Origin: Tretioscincus oriximinensis | Lineage: Eukaryota; Chordata; Lepidosauria; Squamata; Gymnophthalmidae | Direction: 5' to 3' | Assembly (NCBI GenBank): GCA_022410635.1 | Contig: JAJVDF010000450.1 | Location: 791,563-855,562, forward strand | DNA: 64,000 nucleotides | Shown: positions 14,551 to 26,225 of the stretch, piece after piece | How positions within the stretch are numbered: position 1 is the stretch's first letter | Layout: each line of letters begins with the position of its first letter | The notes under the pieces: generated by a model | Database searches by the model: none | Told to the model about the DNA's origin: nothing | The model's input: the letters and a program-made list of their open reading frames with translations, nothing else | Made by a program: the position numbers and the translations under genes

Positions 14551-17500
14551 GGACCACTCTCCAGAATATGCCATCTTTCTGCTGGTGAATCTGATGTTCT
14601 CTTCAGTATTGATTTCATCTCTTAACGTTTCCCAAAAGCCTTTAAATATCAAGGAAGGATCACATAACATAGGTCCTTGTGGAAAGTTTGAGATCTTTGC
14701 CTTTTGGGTGGTTTCCCCCCCCCCCCCCTAATTTGGGTTGATAAAGAAAAAGTATACAAAACCACTGTGGTAAAGAATAAAATACTATGTCCCTGATTTT
14801 TCCTCAGAGAAAAGGCACAAGATTTTTTTTTCCTTGGCTCAGGGTTCAATGAGCTTATCTATGCCCTTTTTTTAAAAAAAGGTATCCTCAGCTTGCTAAT
14901 AAATGGTTTACAAACAAAACCTCACCTTCAAGCCAAGAAGTTGAGGTTGTTGCCAGAGCCTGTGTGCTGTTGGCTGTAGCCTTGATTAGAAGTGCCACTT
15001 ACTGACTAATTCTAGACCTAAAGTCCTGTAGGAATACCCCAGGAGAGAAAGGGCATTTCAACACACAAATGTATTATTAAATCACCTAGTAAAGGTTTCT
15101 GCTCATTGTTTTCATTATACCTTTCGGTTTTTATGTGGTATATTTTTTAAAAAGAGGAAAAAAGCTCCACTTTCCTGTTGGCAGCTTTTATGTTCATTAT
15201 TTTTCAGCTGCTGAGCCTTTGGGTAGGCCGGAGTTCTGGAAAGGATTTAGTTGGTAGCTGATCTCTCTTGCGTCAGTGCAACATCTCAGACCAATTTAGA
15301 AAACTCCCTTTCTGTACAGAATCTGTCAATGTTATAAATGCTTTCTTTAGCACTCAGCTTTTTTATTTGCCTTAAAATGCTTTTCAGCACTCCACTTACC
15401 AGCATCCGCGTTTCCCCAGCCCAGACATTACAGTTTAGTCTTTGACAGGTTTTTGTCTAAAGCCGTTTCTGTAGATCGCCTCATCGTAACAGCTGTTCTA
15501 TAAAGTTACCTTTTTGTTGTTAAATCGGATTTCAGTTCTCAGGCTAACGACTATTTTATGGCAGTCTTCACTTGCTGATAATACTAAGAGGCTAAAAGAT
15601 GTTTTGCCTTGTGTATGTACATATACAATTATATATAATTATAAAGATGTTTTCATATTAATCACAACTTGGTGTACTGTGTTATATTGTCAGTTTATAT
15701 GCTGCAGCTTTGACTTGGTTTCCTGACCATACCAATGGGGGAAATGTCTTTTAAAAAGGAAAAGGTCATGCAGGGAAGTAAATAAACCGAATTAGCAAAC
15801 TGTGTATCTCATATAGCACTATAACATTTAAATTAAGTATTTTTTTCCCCCAGAAATTAATTTAGCACCTCTGTTGTTTTCTATTAAAATGACTTAATTT
15901 TAATGCGTTTTAAAGCCACCTGGCTGCTAGATCAAACTGATCTTATTTTCTTGTCTTCTAAGACATTTAAACAATACAGTATAACAGTTCCTCTTTGCTT
16001 CTGTGAATATACTAGTAGATAAAGTTTATTTTTGTACCCAAGCAGACATTCTACATACCAAACACTCGGCTTGAGTTCTAATAGCTCTAGATGACCGGGC
16101 AAGAAGCTAGAATCCTATTCAGGACGGAAAATAGAGATGTCTTGCGCTCAGCATGAAACAAGAAAGGCAAAGATTTAATTCAAACCTGCTATCTCACTTC
16201 AGATTAATTTCGCCACCTCTGCAGGCTTGGTTTGCTTTCCCTATGGAAAAGAATTACCGCCACCCATAGATTTCTTAAACTGCATTCAATATAGAGGAAA
16301 ATGGTGCTGTGAAGGCAAAAATGATGACACTGCTTTCCCAAAAACGATTTTGGCTTTATTACTTAGAGTCATCAAACGTGCCGGGAACAACAGAATAAGG
16401 CTGATAGATATGGCTGCCATTGCCTCGTTCCCAGTTTTTGTCCCCTGAATACCAAACGTGAGAAAGTGGGGGAATTCTTGTCCTTTCTTAAAAACATCAT
16501 CTTGCCTCTTTGCCCAGCCCGCCCCTGTGTCGGGTTGTCTGTACCAGATTGCTGATGTGGTGGTAATAGGATGGAGGTGTCAAGAAAGACAAGAAGCACC
16601 AAATGATCAATTCACCATTATGCCAACTATGGAAATCTGGCAGCATCTTTTGTACAGTAATGCACTTGTGTGTGTGTTTTTAATGAAGGCCTTTGTCATA
16701 AGCAATGGAAGCATAATGGAATCTGTTCTAAGGTGTACAAACCTGCTCTAGATTTCCTTTTTCTATATATATATATTTTAAAAACTCCCAAAGAGTGATG
16801 TGATAAACGATGAGAATATGAGGAGACTGTTTTGTCTTCAGTGTGTAAATCCCTTTAACACTGGGTAAGAGAATCTCTTTCCAGACCAGTAGTTGTGAAT
16901 GAGCCAAATCCGTTTGGGTTACTAATAGTTGATAAAGAAACTTGAAAGGTTTGTTATTTGCCCCTAAAAATGAAGACCACTCTGGCCCTCACAGGTCCTT
17001 TCAAGACATCTTAAATTCCTAACTTTTAGAAAGTCCTTAGCCCCTGTGCCAGAACCCAGGCCCTATGCCTAGTTTATGTCTGCAGGACTTCTCAGATAAG
17101 ACTGCGCAGATAGAGACTTACAGAGTCAGTGAGATAACTTCAACTTTATGTATACAAGTCCGATTGAAGAGAAGCTTTTTAAAATGAAAGAATTAAGCAT
17201 AGAAGACAAAGACACTTCAGTTTCCCTTTAAGCCAAATTATGGCTCAATATAATTACTTTTAGTAAAGTAGGAGGCTGCAGAATAGATAATACAGCCAGG
17301 TTCTCCCCTCATTAATATGGATAAAGGGTACAGTACCCACATGTAAATTATGGCATTCTTTTTCTATCCAAGCTTGGGTAGGTTTCTACCCAATCTTGAT
17401 TGAACTCAAAACTCTAAAGGACTGAATTAGCTTGTTCTTTACACATGTAGTAACTAAAAAAGCTGATTGCTTAAGGAAGAAGAATACAATCTCTCTCTTC

Positions 17501-19197
17501 CGTATCCCTACTGCCCTCAAATTTTGGACCATTTTTGTAACATACCATCTCCCACATATTGCCAATCTGAGGACTAGTTCCCCTATATTTTTACCATCTC
17601 TGTGAACTGTGAGGACCTAAGAGAAGAAGCAATATAATAAACACATATGATGACCAGGGTCAAAGCAGCCACAGTAGGGCATCAGCACTACAGGTCAGAA
17701 GGCTGTTTAGCTTGATCAGGATATTGTTTCAGGTGGGGCTTTGCCATTACCTCCATCCACCTCACTACTGCTGTCACTGTGCATGGATATTATAGTATGA
17801 AAGGCGACAAGTCATTGGGCCAACAAGTGCTTTGAAATCTTTCCAAAAACCTACTAGTGCCATTAAATTTCCGCAGTGCATGAGCATAGGTATATCTCTA
17901 TCACTATGAGAAGGCCACAGAATACTGTTTTGATGGAAAGCATTTCCTGCTTTTTCCCCCTGTAAGAGCAAGTTCAAGAAAACAAGTTTTTTTCAGAAAA
18001 GAGCACAATGATATTCCCTGAATGCTTGGATCCAAGACCTGTTGTTGTTTTTGAAAACCAGTAGAAAGATGATGTGTCTTTAGGGTTGATGTTTTGTGAC
18101 CTAAAAGCAGAAGATTAGCCCATGCCCGTGTCACAGAACAGAGTTCCACTCGTTATCCCCCTAGGCTCAAGAAAGGAACAATAAAAGATTTTTTACACTG
18201 ACTGCCAAATGGTTTGTAAATCGTATAACTGCAATCAATTCATGGCTAATGTTTGTGTTCATATATCTAATGCTTTCAGATGCTTTTGACATTTGCTCAG
18301 TCTTTTGAATAAGACTTCTGCATATGCATAGAGGATTTCAAAGCTTTGCTCATCCAATGGCTTCCCATTTCAACAGCGTGTGCATTCAGCATGGGGAAAA
18401 ACTCATTGGTGCAAAGATTTTCCCGGTGGCAGCACATTATTTTCAACACGGCATTGTTTACTATCTTAGTCTTACAGACAGAACTGGAAGAGACTTGAGC
18501 AAAAGGCTAGAAGCTCAGGCCAATTCAATTCTAGTTTTGTCTCTATAGGAACTGTAACAGCTACAATAAATATTGGAAAGTCAACAAAGTATGCATGATG
18601 AAACCTGCTCAAACGGTAAACTTACACTTCAGAAAGTGCTAAGCTGAGAATAAGGTCTAGATCTCATATTTTGTTTTCTTCAGGGCTGTCTAAAATGAAG
18701 CAATAAGGGTCACTACACCAAGTCATGGCTGTACATCTGTATTTTCTTATTTTAAAGGCTTTGACGCTGACCTAATTTATACCCATAACTGAAACCTCTT
18801 TTTTTGGAAAAAACAATCTCTAAGCAAACGTTGTTAACAACTAACAAACACTGCACTTTCTGTATATGAACCAATATTTAAATAACTTATTTTTCTCTGT
18901 TCACTGTTCTTAAATAATGTAAGTAGCTGTAAAATACCAGAACAATGTCTGTGCAGTTTGCTTCAGCCTGAGAAAGCTATGTACAGTAAAATAGGATAAA
19001 AGGAGGCAAGAGACCCATTATGAATGTGTAAATTTTACTGTGCTCCATTTCATTAAACAAACCAACAAAAGAGGCATCCAAAATAATTTTCTGTGTACGA
19101 AAACTGATCTGTAATTATGTCCTATTGTTCATAGAGAAATAAATAAATTTCCTCAAGCTAATGTATCTTTTAGCTCTGAATACTTTTTTGTAATAAA
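14551..19197 (+). other. Probable SASH1 3' UTR (~4.6 kb)
   Basis: Non-coding, AT-rich sequence follows the stop and is notably free of recognisable transposons, unlike the flanking DNA. Candidate poly(A) signals AATAAA cluster at 19138-19143, 19142-19147 and 19192-19197; earlier signals occur near 14777. Mammalian SASH1 also has a multi-kilobase 3' UTR. The 3' end is inferred from these signals and the drop in repeats, not shown. A long C run lies at about 14707-14728. Confidence 0.5.
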
Positions 19198-21387
19198 AAC
19201 TGAATTAGACAGGAATGGCAAAGAGGGACTTTACGTGAGAACAAAATCGGGTTTGCCGGGTAGCAATTGCTTCTGTCTTGAGCTGCTTCAAGATGAAGAA
19301 AGAAAAATGTGGGATCTTGTTTAGATTCCACAATTGCTTCTCATCGTCCCTGCCAAATGGCAGTGGGAAATTCCTGGCAAGTCCAGGCTCTTATCTTGTC
19401 TGGCACATCTCCTCTGATACTTCAATTGTGTAAAATCCCTGAAAGTCACCCACAGCCACACTTGTGCAATGTGTATTTTCACTTAAACAGCGGGTATTTC
19501 CCATAAGAAAAACCTGGAATTTTATTCCAGGCAAAGTAAGCAGTATTCTTATGCAAGAAAACCTGGGTTCGGTGTGTCTTTGTAGTACCAATATTGTGGA
19601 TTCTCTCCAGAATATGTTGAGATTGTGTAGCAAAATCCCATTACAGTTTCAGGATATTAATCCTAGCTTTTAGGCTCTATCCAGATGCAGCCAAGATTTT
19701 GCACTATATGATGGTTTATAACGAACGACACATTGTGATGACGAGCCATTCTTATGAACGCAAAACACTGAGTGAGCATTATGTTGCTTGCATGCAAATA
19801 AGATGATACAAACTGGAGCTAAATGTTAGAAAAAAATTAAAGTCAAGTGATTGCACTTCCGTGCATTTTTTTAAAAAAAAAATAGGAGTACAAGTATAAA
19901 TAAAATGCCACTTTTATACGATTTTTTAAAAATTGCCCCAAATGTCATTGATAACCCACAAATAAAGAACTTCAGCCTATGAATATCAGTTACACAGATG
20001 GAGCCAAAATGACCAGATAAATGTGCCACACTAATTATCCCTAGCATCAACAAAGGAAATCACCCAGGTCAATCCAATGAACGGCAGATGTATCCAGTTA
20101 ATTGTTGTAGACAGGCCTTGGGAGATGCCTGAGCAGCCAATATAACATTTGTGACTTCCAGTCATGTAGATTTCGATTTCAGCAACAATAGTATCATAAG
20201 GCCATAGCTTGGGCCTCTAAGTCCTTCAGGTATGTCCCAAGTTCAAGGCTGATAATGTGCATAATGCAGTCATTTCCTTGTACTGATAAGCATTATGCTC
20301 TGTCCCTGGATAAACATTTTAGTTAGTGTCTAGGTATGGTGGGCTTACGCTTGTCCTCCATTTCTTTGTCCTGTTCCTGGCCGAGAAAAATACTTGAACT
20401 GGGGGGTATCAAAAGCATCCAATCTTAAAGCGTCAGATTCTGCAGCTTTGGGTGTAGATTGAAGGAAGACAAGAAAGCACAATTTTGTAGCTAGGAAAGA
20501 GAAATTTCCTTCTCTTCCACACACTGCATACAATGCCAGAGAGATGAATTTTGTGAAAGCATTTCATGGTCTTAAAGTAACTAGTTCCTCAAATATAGGT
20601 AGAGATTTAAACCTTGAAAAGTGGGGTCTTTTTATAGTTCCTTCTCTCTCAAAGATGCAAGGGATATTGAGTACACATGATCATCTTTTCTGTGGTAACT
20701 TCCTAGGCTTAGAACAGCCTCTTTCTGGAGGTTCGCCTGTGCCTGTGTTATATTGTTTCTGGCACTTATCAGTAGTTCAACATACTATTTCCTCTCTTTG
20801 GAAAGCTGCTTTTTAGCGTGGCACTTTGTGCCCACTAGAGGGCGCCAGTCTACTGACTAGAAGAATCGCTTCAGGGCTTCTGATCAGCTATTGTCCCGCC
20901 AAGAGTTGTTTCCAAGTAAACTTTCATCAACAACAGAGAAATAAAAACTCAACTAACATGACAACAAGGAGCTGCTTTCCTACAGTCCTGGAAAAAAATA
21001 TAACTTGAAATGATTTTGCACTATGAAATTTTCTCAAACTTGCCAAATATGCATGATAGATATATTTCCAATTACACTATATACTGTGTATACAGCATAT
21101 ACATGTGGGCACAATAATAGAAATAAAAAGGTATTTATTAAAATCATCTTCAAGACAATTTTCCAAACAGAAAAACAAGTAACTACTATGAGGAAATGGT
21201 TTTCAAAAGATCGTTAACTTTTGTAAGAACTTCATGAAATTCATGTTTCTTTGAAGACCATCAAACGACTAGGAGGAGCTCTGATGAAAATAGTCACAAC
21301 CCATCTAGTCCAATCATCCAGCTTGTAGTCCAACCGCTCAATGGAAGCAGTAGTGTCTAAAGCAACGTCAATTTGTGAACTCTGTTA
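19198..21387. other. Intergenic, nothing recognised
   Basis: About 2.2 kb with no convincing coding, RNA or repeat signal. Poly-A and poly-T stretches occur near 19869-19882. Short open frames here lack codon structure or homology that I recognise. Confidence 0.5.
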
Positions 21388-21595
21388 GAACCTAAGAACA
21401 TAAGAAGAGCCATACTGGATCAGGCCACAGCCCATCAAGTCCAGCATTCTGTGTCACACAGANGCCCACCAGATGCACCTGGGCAGTCCAAACAGAGGAA
21501 AGCAAAATATGCACCTGTTCATGCCTCCCTGCAAATGGTGTTTCAGGAGTCCTGCCTGTTGCTCCATCCCGGAGGCACTGCTACTGCTCACTATA
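21388..21595 (-). mobile_element. CR1 LINE 3' UTR fragment
   Basis: AACATAAGAAGAGCCATACT at 21399, followed by the GGATCAGGCCACAGCCCATC segment, matches the 3' tail at 12890 (same strand layout). It ends about 200 bp in, after the TGCTCCATCCCGGAGGC segment. No ORF2 remains. Confidence 0.8.
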
Positions 21596-21900
21596 CTGTA
21601 TCCTTGAGTATACCAAGGATGTTACACACTTTATATTACATCATCCCCTCCGTGACTCCACCAGGAACAAAATCCTTGGTGATATCATATTAAAATGTTG
21701 GCATTGAGAAGAAGATCTGATCTCTTTTCTTTTGGCTGATGCTTTCCCATACCCGAGCCACCAAGTTGCCAAATTCACCAGGGAGCCACTGAGATGAGAA
21801 AGGTTCATGTGCTCAATATCATAATTAATTGTTCCTTTAAAATTCCATTTGTATTTGGGAACTGTCTTAACTTTTTAATTTTATACTCATGTACTATTTA

Positions 21901-22037
21901 TTCACTGAAGATGGAACCGGGAAGGGATGCCTTCTACTTTGGGTTATTCCATCGAATCCCCCTGCAGGAAAGCGACAGAATGGTGCCTCCCTGGGGTATA
22001 TCACCCTGCCCACAAGTGGGAGGCCCAGTTCTTTCTG
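21901..22037 (+). repeat. DIRS left inverted terminal repeat
   Basis: It starts TTCACTGAAGATGGAACCGG and ends in CCAGTTCTTTCTG. The reverse complement recurs at 27802-27966 with few differences over more than 110 bp. The right copy is longer because its outermost part (27920-27966) has no counterpart in the left copy, the asymmetry expected of DIRS ends. Confidence 0.88.
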
Positions 22038-22627
22038 TCGCTTTACTGCAGGAGAGTTCTGGAAAATAGTTTTTGGAAAGAATTTTCTTCTTATGGATGG
22101 AATTTAAAGAATGTGAAATTTTCCCTGGCATCCCTTCCTTGTCGGATCGGCTAGCCAGCAGGCGGGAGCCTTGGAGGCGGCCAGCCCCCCCCCCTCCGGA
22201 GCCAAAGGGGCCATGGGAATTTCTTTCCGGCACCCCTTCTTCGTCGGAGGCTCTGTGGCTGCGGACCTGGGTCCGCTCTATTACGGAGGCCACTACACGT
22301 GGCGAGAATATCAACAAAGGAAGCTCCGGCTGCGCTCTGGTAGTCCCGGAGCGTGGAGCCGTAGAGCATAGAGAGCCGTGCGCATGTGTCTCCTCGCCTC
22401 CGGATCGCCTCGCCCGGCCCGCGGAAGAGCGGACGGCCTGCCAGGTACCTCTCCCTCGTTCCCTGTGTCCTCCGGGAGGGTCGGAGAGGGCCCGGGACTG
22501 GGCCAGGCCTAGCTCCCACTCACAGCCTGAGTGGGAGTTTCGAGCGGGAAGNGGCTTCTCCCCAGCAGCGCTCCTGCGCAAGCGCGAGGCACCAAACGCC
22601 TGCGCAGTAGAGCCCACGCCTCAAACA

Positions 22628-24496
22628 ATGGCGGAACGGGCGCCGACGACCGTTCTGGAGGGCGGGAATGCCCAGAAGGCCCCGCCAGCTGCCAAGAGCC
22701 CTACTGACAAACCCGAGGGCCGGCAAACAACAAAGGGCAAGGCCCGAGCCGCGCCGCGGCCCAAGCAAGTGGAGGCTAACCCTCCTACAGCTCCTATGGA
22801 CTCCAGCAGCCAACCGCAGTCTGAACAACAACAGCAGACTGCAGCGCTACTGAGGGAGCTTAAAACCACTGTTGCAGGCATGCTGGAGTTAGTTCGCCTG
22901 CAATCAGCTGCAATTACATCTATTGAACCTAGAATTGGTTCTCGCGCTGGCCTCCAAGATGCTTCGGCAACTTTGGACATTTTCTCTGACGAATCATCTT
23001 CTGAGCGAGGTAGAGCCTCTCACAAGAGGGTGCTCCCCCCGGAGGATGATCAGGGCGCCTCTCACCCTAAAAGGCTAGGAGCTCCAAATCTCGCGCATCT
23101 TCGGAACCTGCTAAAAAGAGGAAGCATTCTTCTTCCAAAGATTCTGCTACCTCTCTTGCTGACAATCCGTCTTCATCCAAACACAAAAAAGCCAAGAAGT
23201 CTAGTAAAGACTATTCCTCTGCCAAGGGCAAAGAGCTTAGTGACGCCCGCGCCAGGAGCTACAGCCATCCTTCTACCTCGCGCAGCAGACCATCGTCACC
23301 ATCTCTGCCTTCTACCTCCAGACAATGGGGGTCTGCTGACCCTCCATCGCCTTCGGCCAGTTCAGCCCTATCAGCCTCACCGGAACCTACACAGTTCTCG
23401 GATGATGAAGAGGAAGGTGAGCTGTCCTCTGAATACCTCAAGGACCAACTTCAAGGCATCTTCTCGGAGGAGGAGCTTATGGATGACGACCAGGCACTCA
23501 AGGAAATGCAATCCATGGTGCCTAGGCTTTTTGCGGTTGAGGACTTTGCTAAGCTATTACCCAAAATGCTAACCTCACTGAATATGAAACCCCTTCAGCC
23601 TGTGACGGATGACCTAGCAGCAGAAAGGGAGAGCCTGCTTCTCGCACCAGTGGCTCCTCAACTAGTGCCGCCTTTCCCGAAGTCTTTCAAGCAGGACATC
23701 CTCAAGGTTTGGGAGAACCCTGCCAAGGCCATTAAACTGCCTCCCATCCCTCGCAGATTTTTCACTGGGGACATGGGAGAGGAGGAGCTGTGGAAAACGC
23801 CCCTAGTGGACGTGCCTATAGCTGCCATGCTGTCTCAATTGGTGGCCCCTAAAAGACCAGGAGAAGAGAATGGAAAGCATGCTGCGTAAGGAGTATGAAC
23901 TGGTTTCCCTCATGACCAGATCAGTGGTGCAACTCTCTCTCTTCTCCAGGACGGCCTATAAATGGGTGGATGCCCTTTTGACAGCAGGGGTCCTCCCGCA
24001 GCAAGCTTTGCAACCCCTCCGCTATATACACAAGGTCCTCNCTCTCTCAGCTGATGCAGCTTTCGATTCCATGATGCTGGGAGCTCGTACTATGGGATAC
24101 AATGTGGCAGCTAGAAGAGCCTTATGGCTAAAATTTTGGAATGTGGATGCAACAGCCAAAGCCAACTTGGCTGCGGCCCCATTCATCGGCNGTATCCTTT
24201 TCGGGGACGAGGCCCTCAAAGATATCCTGATCGAGGCTAAAGGGAAGAAAAAAGTGATGCCCACCAAGTCTTNCTCTTCAACCACNGGCAGNGGAGGTAG
24301 GGATAGACGCTATCCTGCCAGCAGAAGGTCCTTTGGATTTANCAGACCCTTTTTTCCNNCCAATAGGAANTACAGATCNTATAGAGAACCTCNACACAAA
24401 CAACAATGGTCCAGACAACGGCAGCAGCCCCAGTCTCNTCCTTCGGGTGGTCCCAACNNTTCCCAGGGTTACCGTCCTCTGAAAAAGGACGGCTAA
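22628..24496 (+). pseudogene. DIRS gag-like ORF1, broken by two frame changes
   Basis: The probable start is ATG 22628 (MAERAPTTVLEGGNAQK), in the GC-rich leader after the left repeat. The product is Pro/Ala/Ser-rich, then Ser/Lys-rich, then acidic (DDEEEGELSS), followed by a conserved-looking helical core (MLRKEYELVSLMTRS; PIPRRFF) and a Gly/Arg-rich C-terminus near 24280-24490. The reading moves to another frame near 23090 and returns to the first near 23860, so two single-base-type shifts must exist unless they are assembly errors. Many Ns lie in the C-terminal part. The capsid role is inferred from position. The stop lies at about 24494. Confidence 0.75.
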
Positions 24497-24518
24497 CCGG
24501 GATGAGTCTCTGGATACC

Positions 24519-26225
24519 TTGCNGGTAGGAGGTNGCCTGGCCCATTTTGCCTCGGCTTGGTCGACCTCTCAAGTGGATGATTGGGTGTTTCAGGTCGTTT
24601 CTGAAGGCTACGAACTTGAACTCCATCAGCAACCCCCTCCGCATTTTATACAATCCTTGCATTCGGTGGGCCCCACCAGGAAGAGGGAGGTCATGAAAGC
24701 CCTGCACCGTTTGTGGGCCATTGGGGCAGTTGAACAAGTTCCCCCTCCTGAAAAGGGAAAGGGTGTTTATTCGTTCTTTTTCGTTATTAAAAAACGTTCT
24801 GGGGGGTGGAGACCCATTTTGAATTTAAAGCCGTTGAATAAATTTATGGTTACCAAATGTTTTAAAATGGAGACTATTCAATCAATCAGAATGGCCATTC
24901 AGAAGGACCAATTTCTGGTGTCCCTGGACCTTGCTGACGCCTACATGCACATTCTAATCAGACCTTCTTCTCGAAGGCTCCTGAGGTTCGCTCTAGGCTC
25001 CTCCCACTGGCAGTGGAGGGTCCTCCCCTTTGGCCTCTCCAGTGCACCTAGGGTCTTCAGTAAGGTGGTAGACCAGCTAATTGGGGCCCTCAGGGTTCAG
25101 GGAATATCGGTCTTCGCTTATCTAGACGACCTTTTGATTTCGGCTAACTCCTTTGAAGATACCCTATCGGCAGCCAATACCACTGTAGCTTTTTTCCAGC
25201 GGCATGGCTTTGTCATCAACTGGGAGAAGAGTTCCCTGGTGCCTTCTAAGAGTCTAGACCATCTTGGAGTGCATTTTGACACTTCTATTCCGGCNGCCTT
25301 CCCGGANAGTCNAAGGGTTGAAGCTCTGGTGGCCCGAGCTNAGACCTGNTCTANGTCACCCAGGGTGTCCTTAGCCTCCCTAGCTACTCTCCAAGGGAAA
25401 ATGGTGTCTGTGTTCGACTTAGTTCCTTGGGCCCGTTTTCACTCTAGGCCTCTCCAGTGGTTCCTGTTGCCATTTACCTCTCTGATCGCCCGCAAGATCT
25501 TCAAGCTGGTAACCCTTCCACAGAGTGTGAAAGACCCTCTGGGCTGGTGGGTGGATGCATCCAATCTGCTTAGGGGATCTCCCATGACTCCCCCTGAGAG
25601 GATTCTTCTCACTACGGATGCCAGCCTCTCGGGCTGGGGGGCTCATTGTATGGGCCGGACGGCTCAAGGTCTTTGGTCCACGGAGCAGGCCCGTTACTCC
25701 ATTAACTGGCTTGAACTCATGGCAATCTGGCTGTCCCTTCAAGCTTTCAAACCCTTGATTCAACACCAACATGTTTTAGTCCAGACTGATAATTCCACTG
25801 CTAAAGCTCATGTAAACAGGCAGGGGGGCACCAGATCCCGTTCGTTAATGTCTCTTACTACTGAGTTCCTGTCCTGGGCAGAGACTAACACCCTCTCCAT
25901 CTCTGCTCTATACATACAGGGAGCGTTGAACACGGCGGCGGACGCTTTGAGCCGTCACAATCTGCCGTCTACCGAATGGGCCCTGCATCCGGAAGTGTTT
26001 GAGATGCTCACAGATCTATGGGGGGTCCCCATCATGGACCTCTTCGCCAACAACGAGAATGCTCAGGTCCCCAGATTTCTATCCAGAGGATGGTGCCCGG
26101 GAGCAGAAGGGATAGACACCCTATCTTACCCCTGGCCGAGGGGCTTACTGTATGCCTTTCCGCCAACGCCCCTCCTCCCTCGCTTCCTGCCCGTCTACGA
26201 GGGTCTCCTTCTTCAGTTATTCTAG
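24519..26225 (+). CDS. DIRS reverse transcriptase / RNase H
   Basis: A 568-codon open frame. RT motifs: SGGWRPILNLKPLN (about residue 95-108), FLVSLDLADAYMHI (about 132-145, first catalytic Asp), RVLPFGLSSAPRVFSK, and YLDD at 201-204 (catalytic Asp pair). RNase H: TTDASLSGWGAH (about 365), the INWLELMAIW Glu, QTDNSTAKAH (about 423) and NTAADALSR (about 473) supply the acidic residues. The last part (DLWGVPIMDLFANNEN...) is the extension typical of DIRS pol. It contains several Ns but no internal stop. The frame continues upstream of the first Met, so the true start is uncertain. It overlaps the recombinase frame by 208 bp. Confidence 0.94.
   Translation: MXVGGXLAHFASAWSTSQVDDWVFQVVSEGYELELHQQPPPHFIQSLHSVGPTRKREVMKALHRLWAIGAVEQVPPPEKGKGVYSFFFVIKKRSGGWRPILNLKPLNKFMVTKCFKMETIQSIRMAIQKDQFLVSLDLADAYMHILIRPSSRRLLRFALGSSHWQWRVLPFGLSSAPRVFSKVVDQLIGALRVQGISVFAYLDDLLISANSFEDTLSAANTTVAFFQRHGFVINWEKSSLVPSKSLDHLGVHFDTSIPXAFPXSXRVEALVARAXTXSXSPRVSLASLATLQGKMVSVFDLVPWARFHSRPLQWFLLPFTSLIARKIFKLVTLPQSVKDPLGWWVDASNLLRGSPMTPPERILLTTDASLSGWGAHCMGRTAQGLWSTEQARYSINWLELMAIWLSLQAFKPLIQHQHVLVQTDNSTAKAHVNRQGGTRSRSLMSLTTEFLSWAETNTLSISALYIQGALNTAADALSRHNLPSTEWALHPEVFEMLTDLWGVPIMDLFANNENAQVPRFLSRGWCPGAEGIDTLSYPWPRGLLYAFPPTPLLPRFLPVYEGLLLQLF

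Noticed and set aside
21934..22617. 227-codon minus-strand open frame
   Set aside because: Lies antisense to the DIRS left repeat and gag leader; GC-rich shadow frame.
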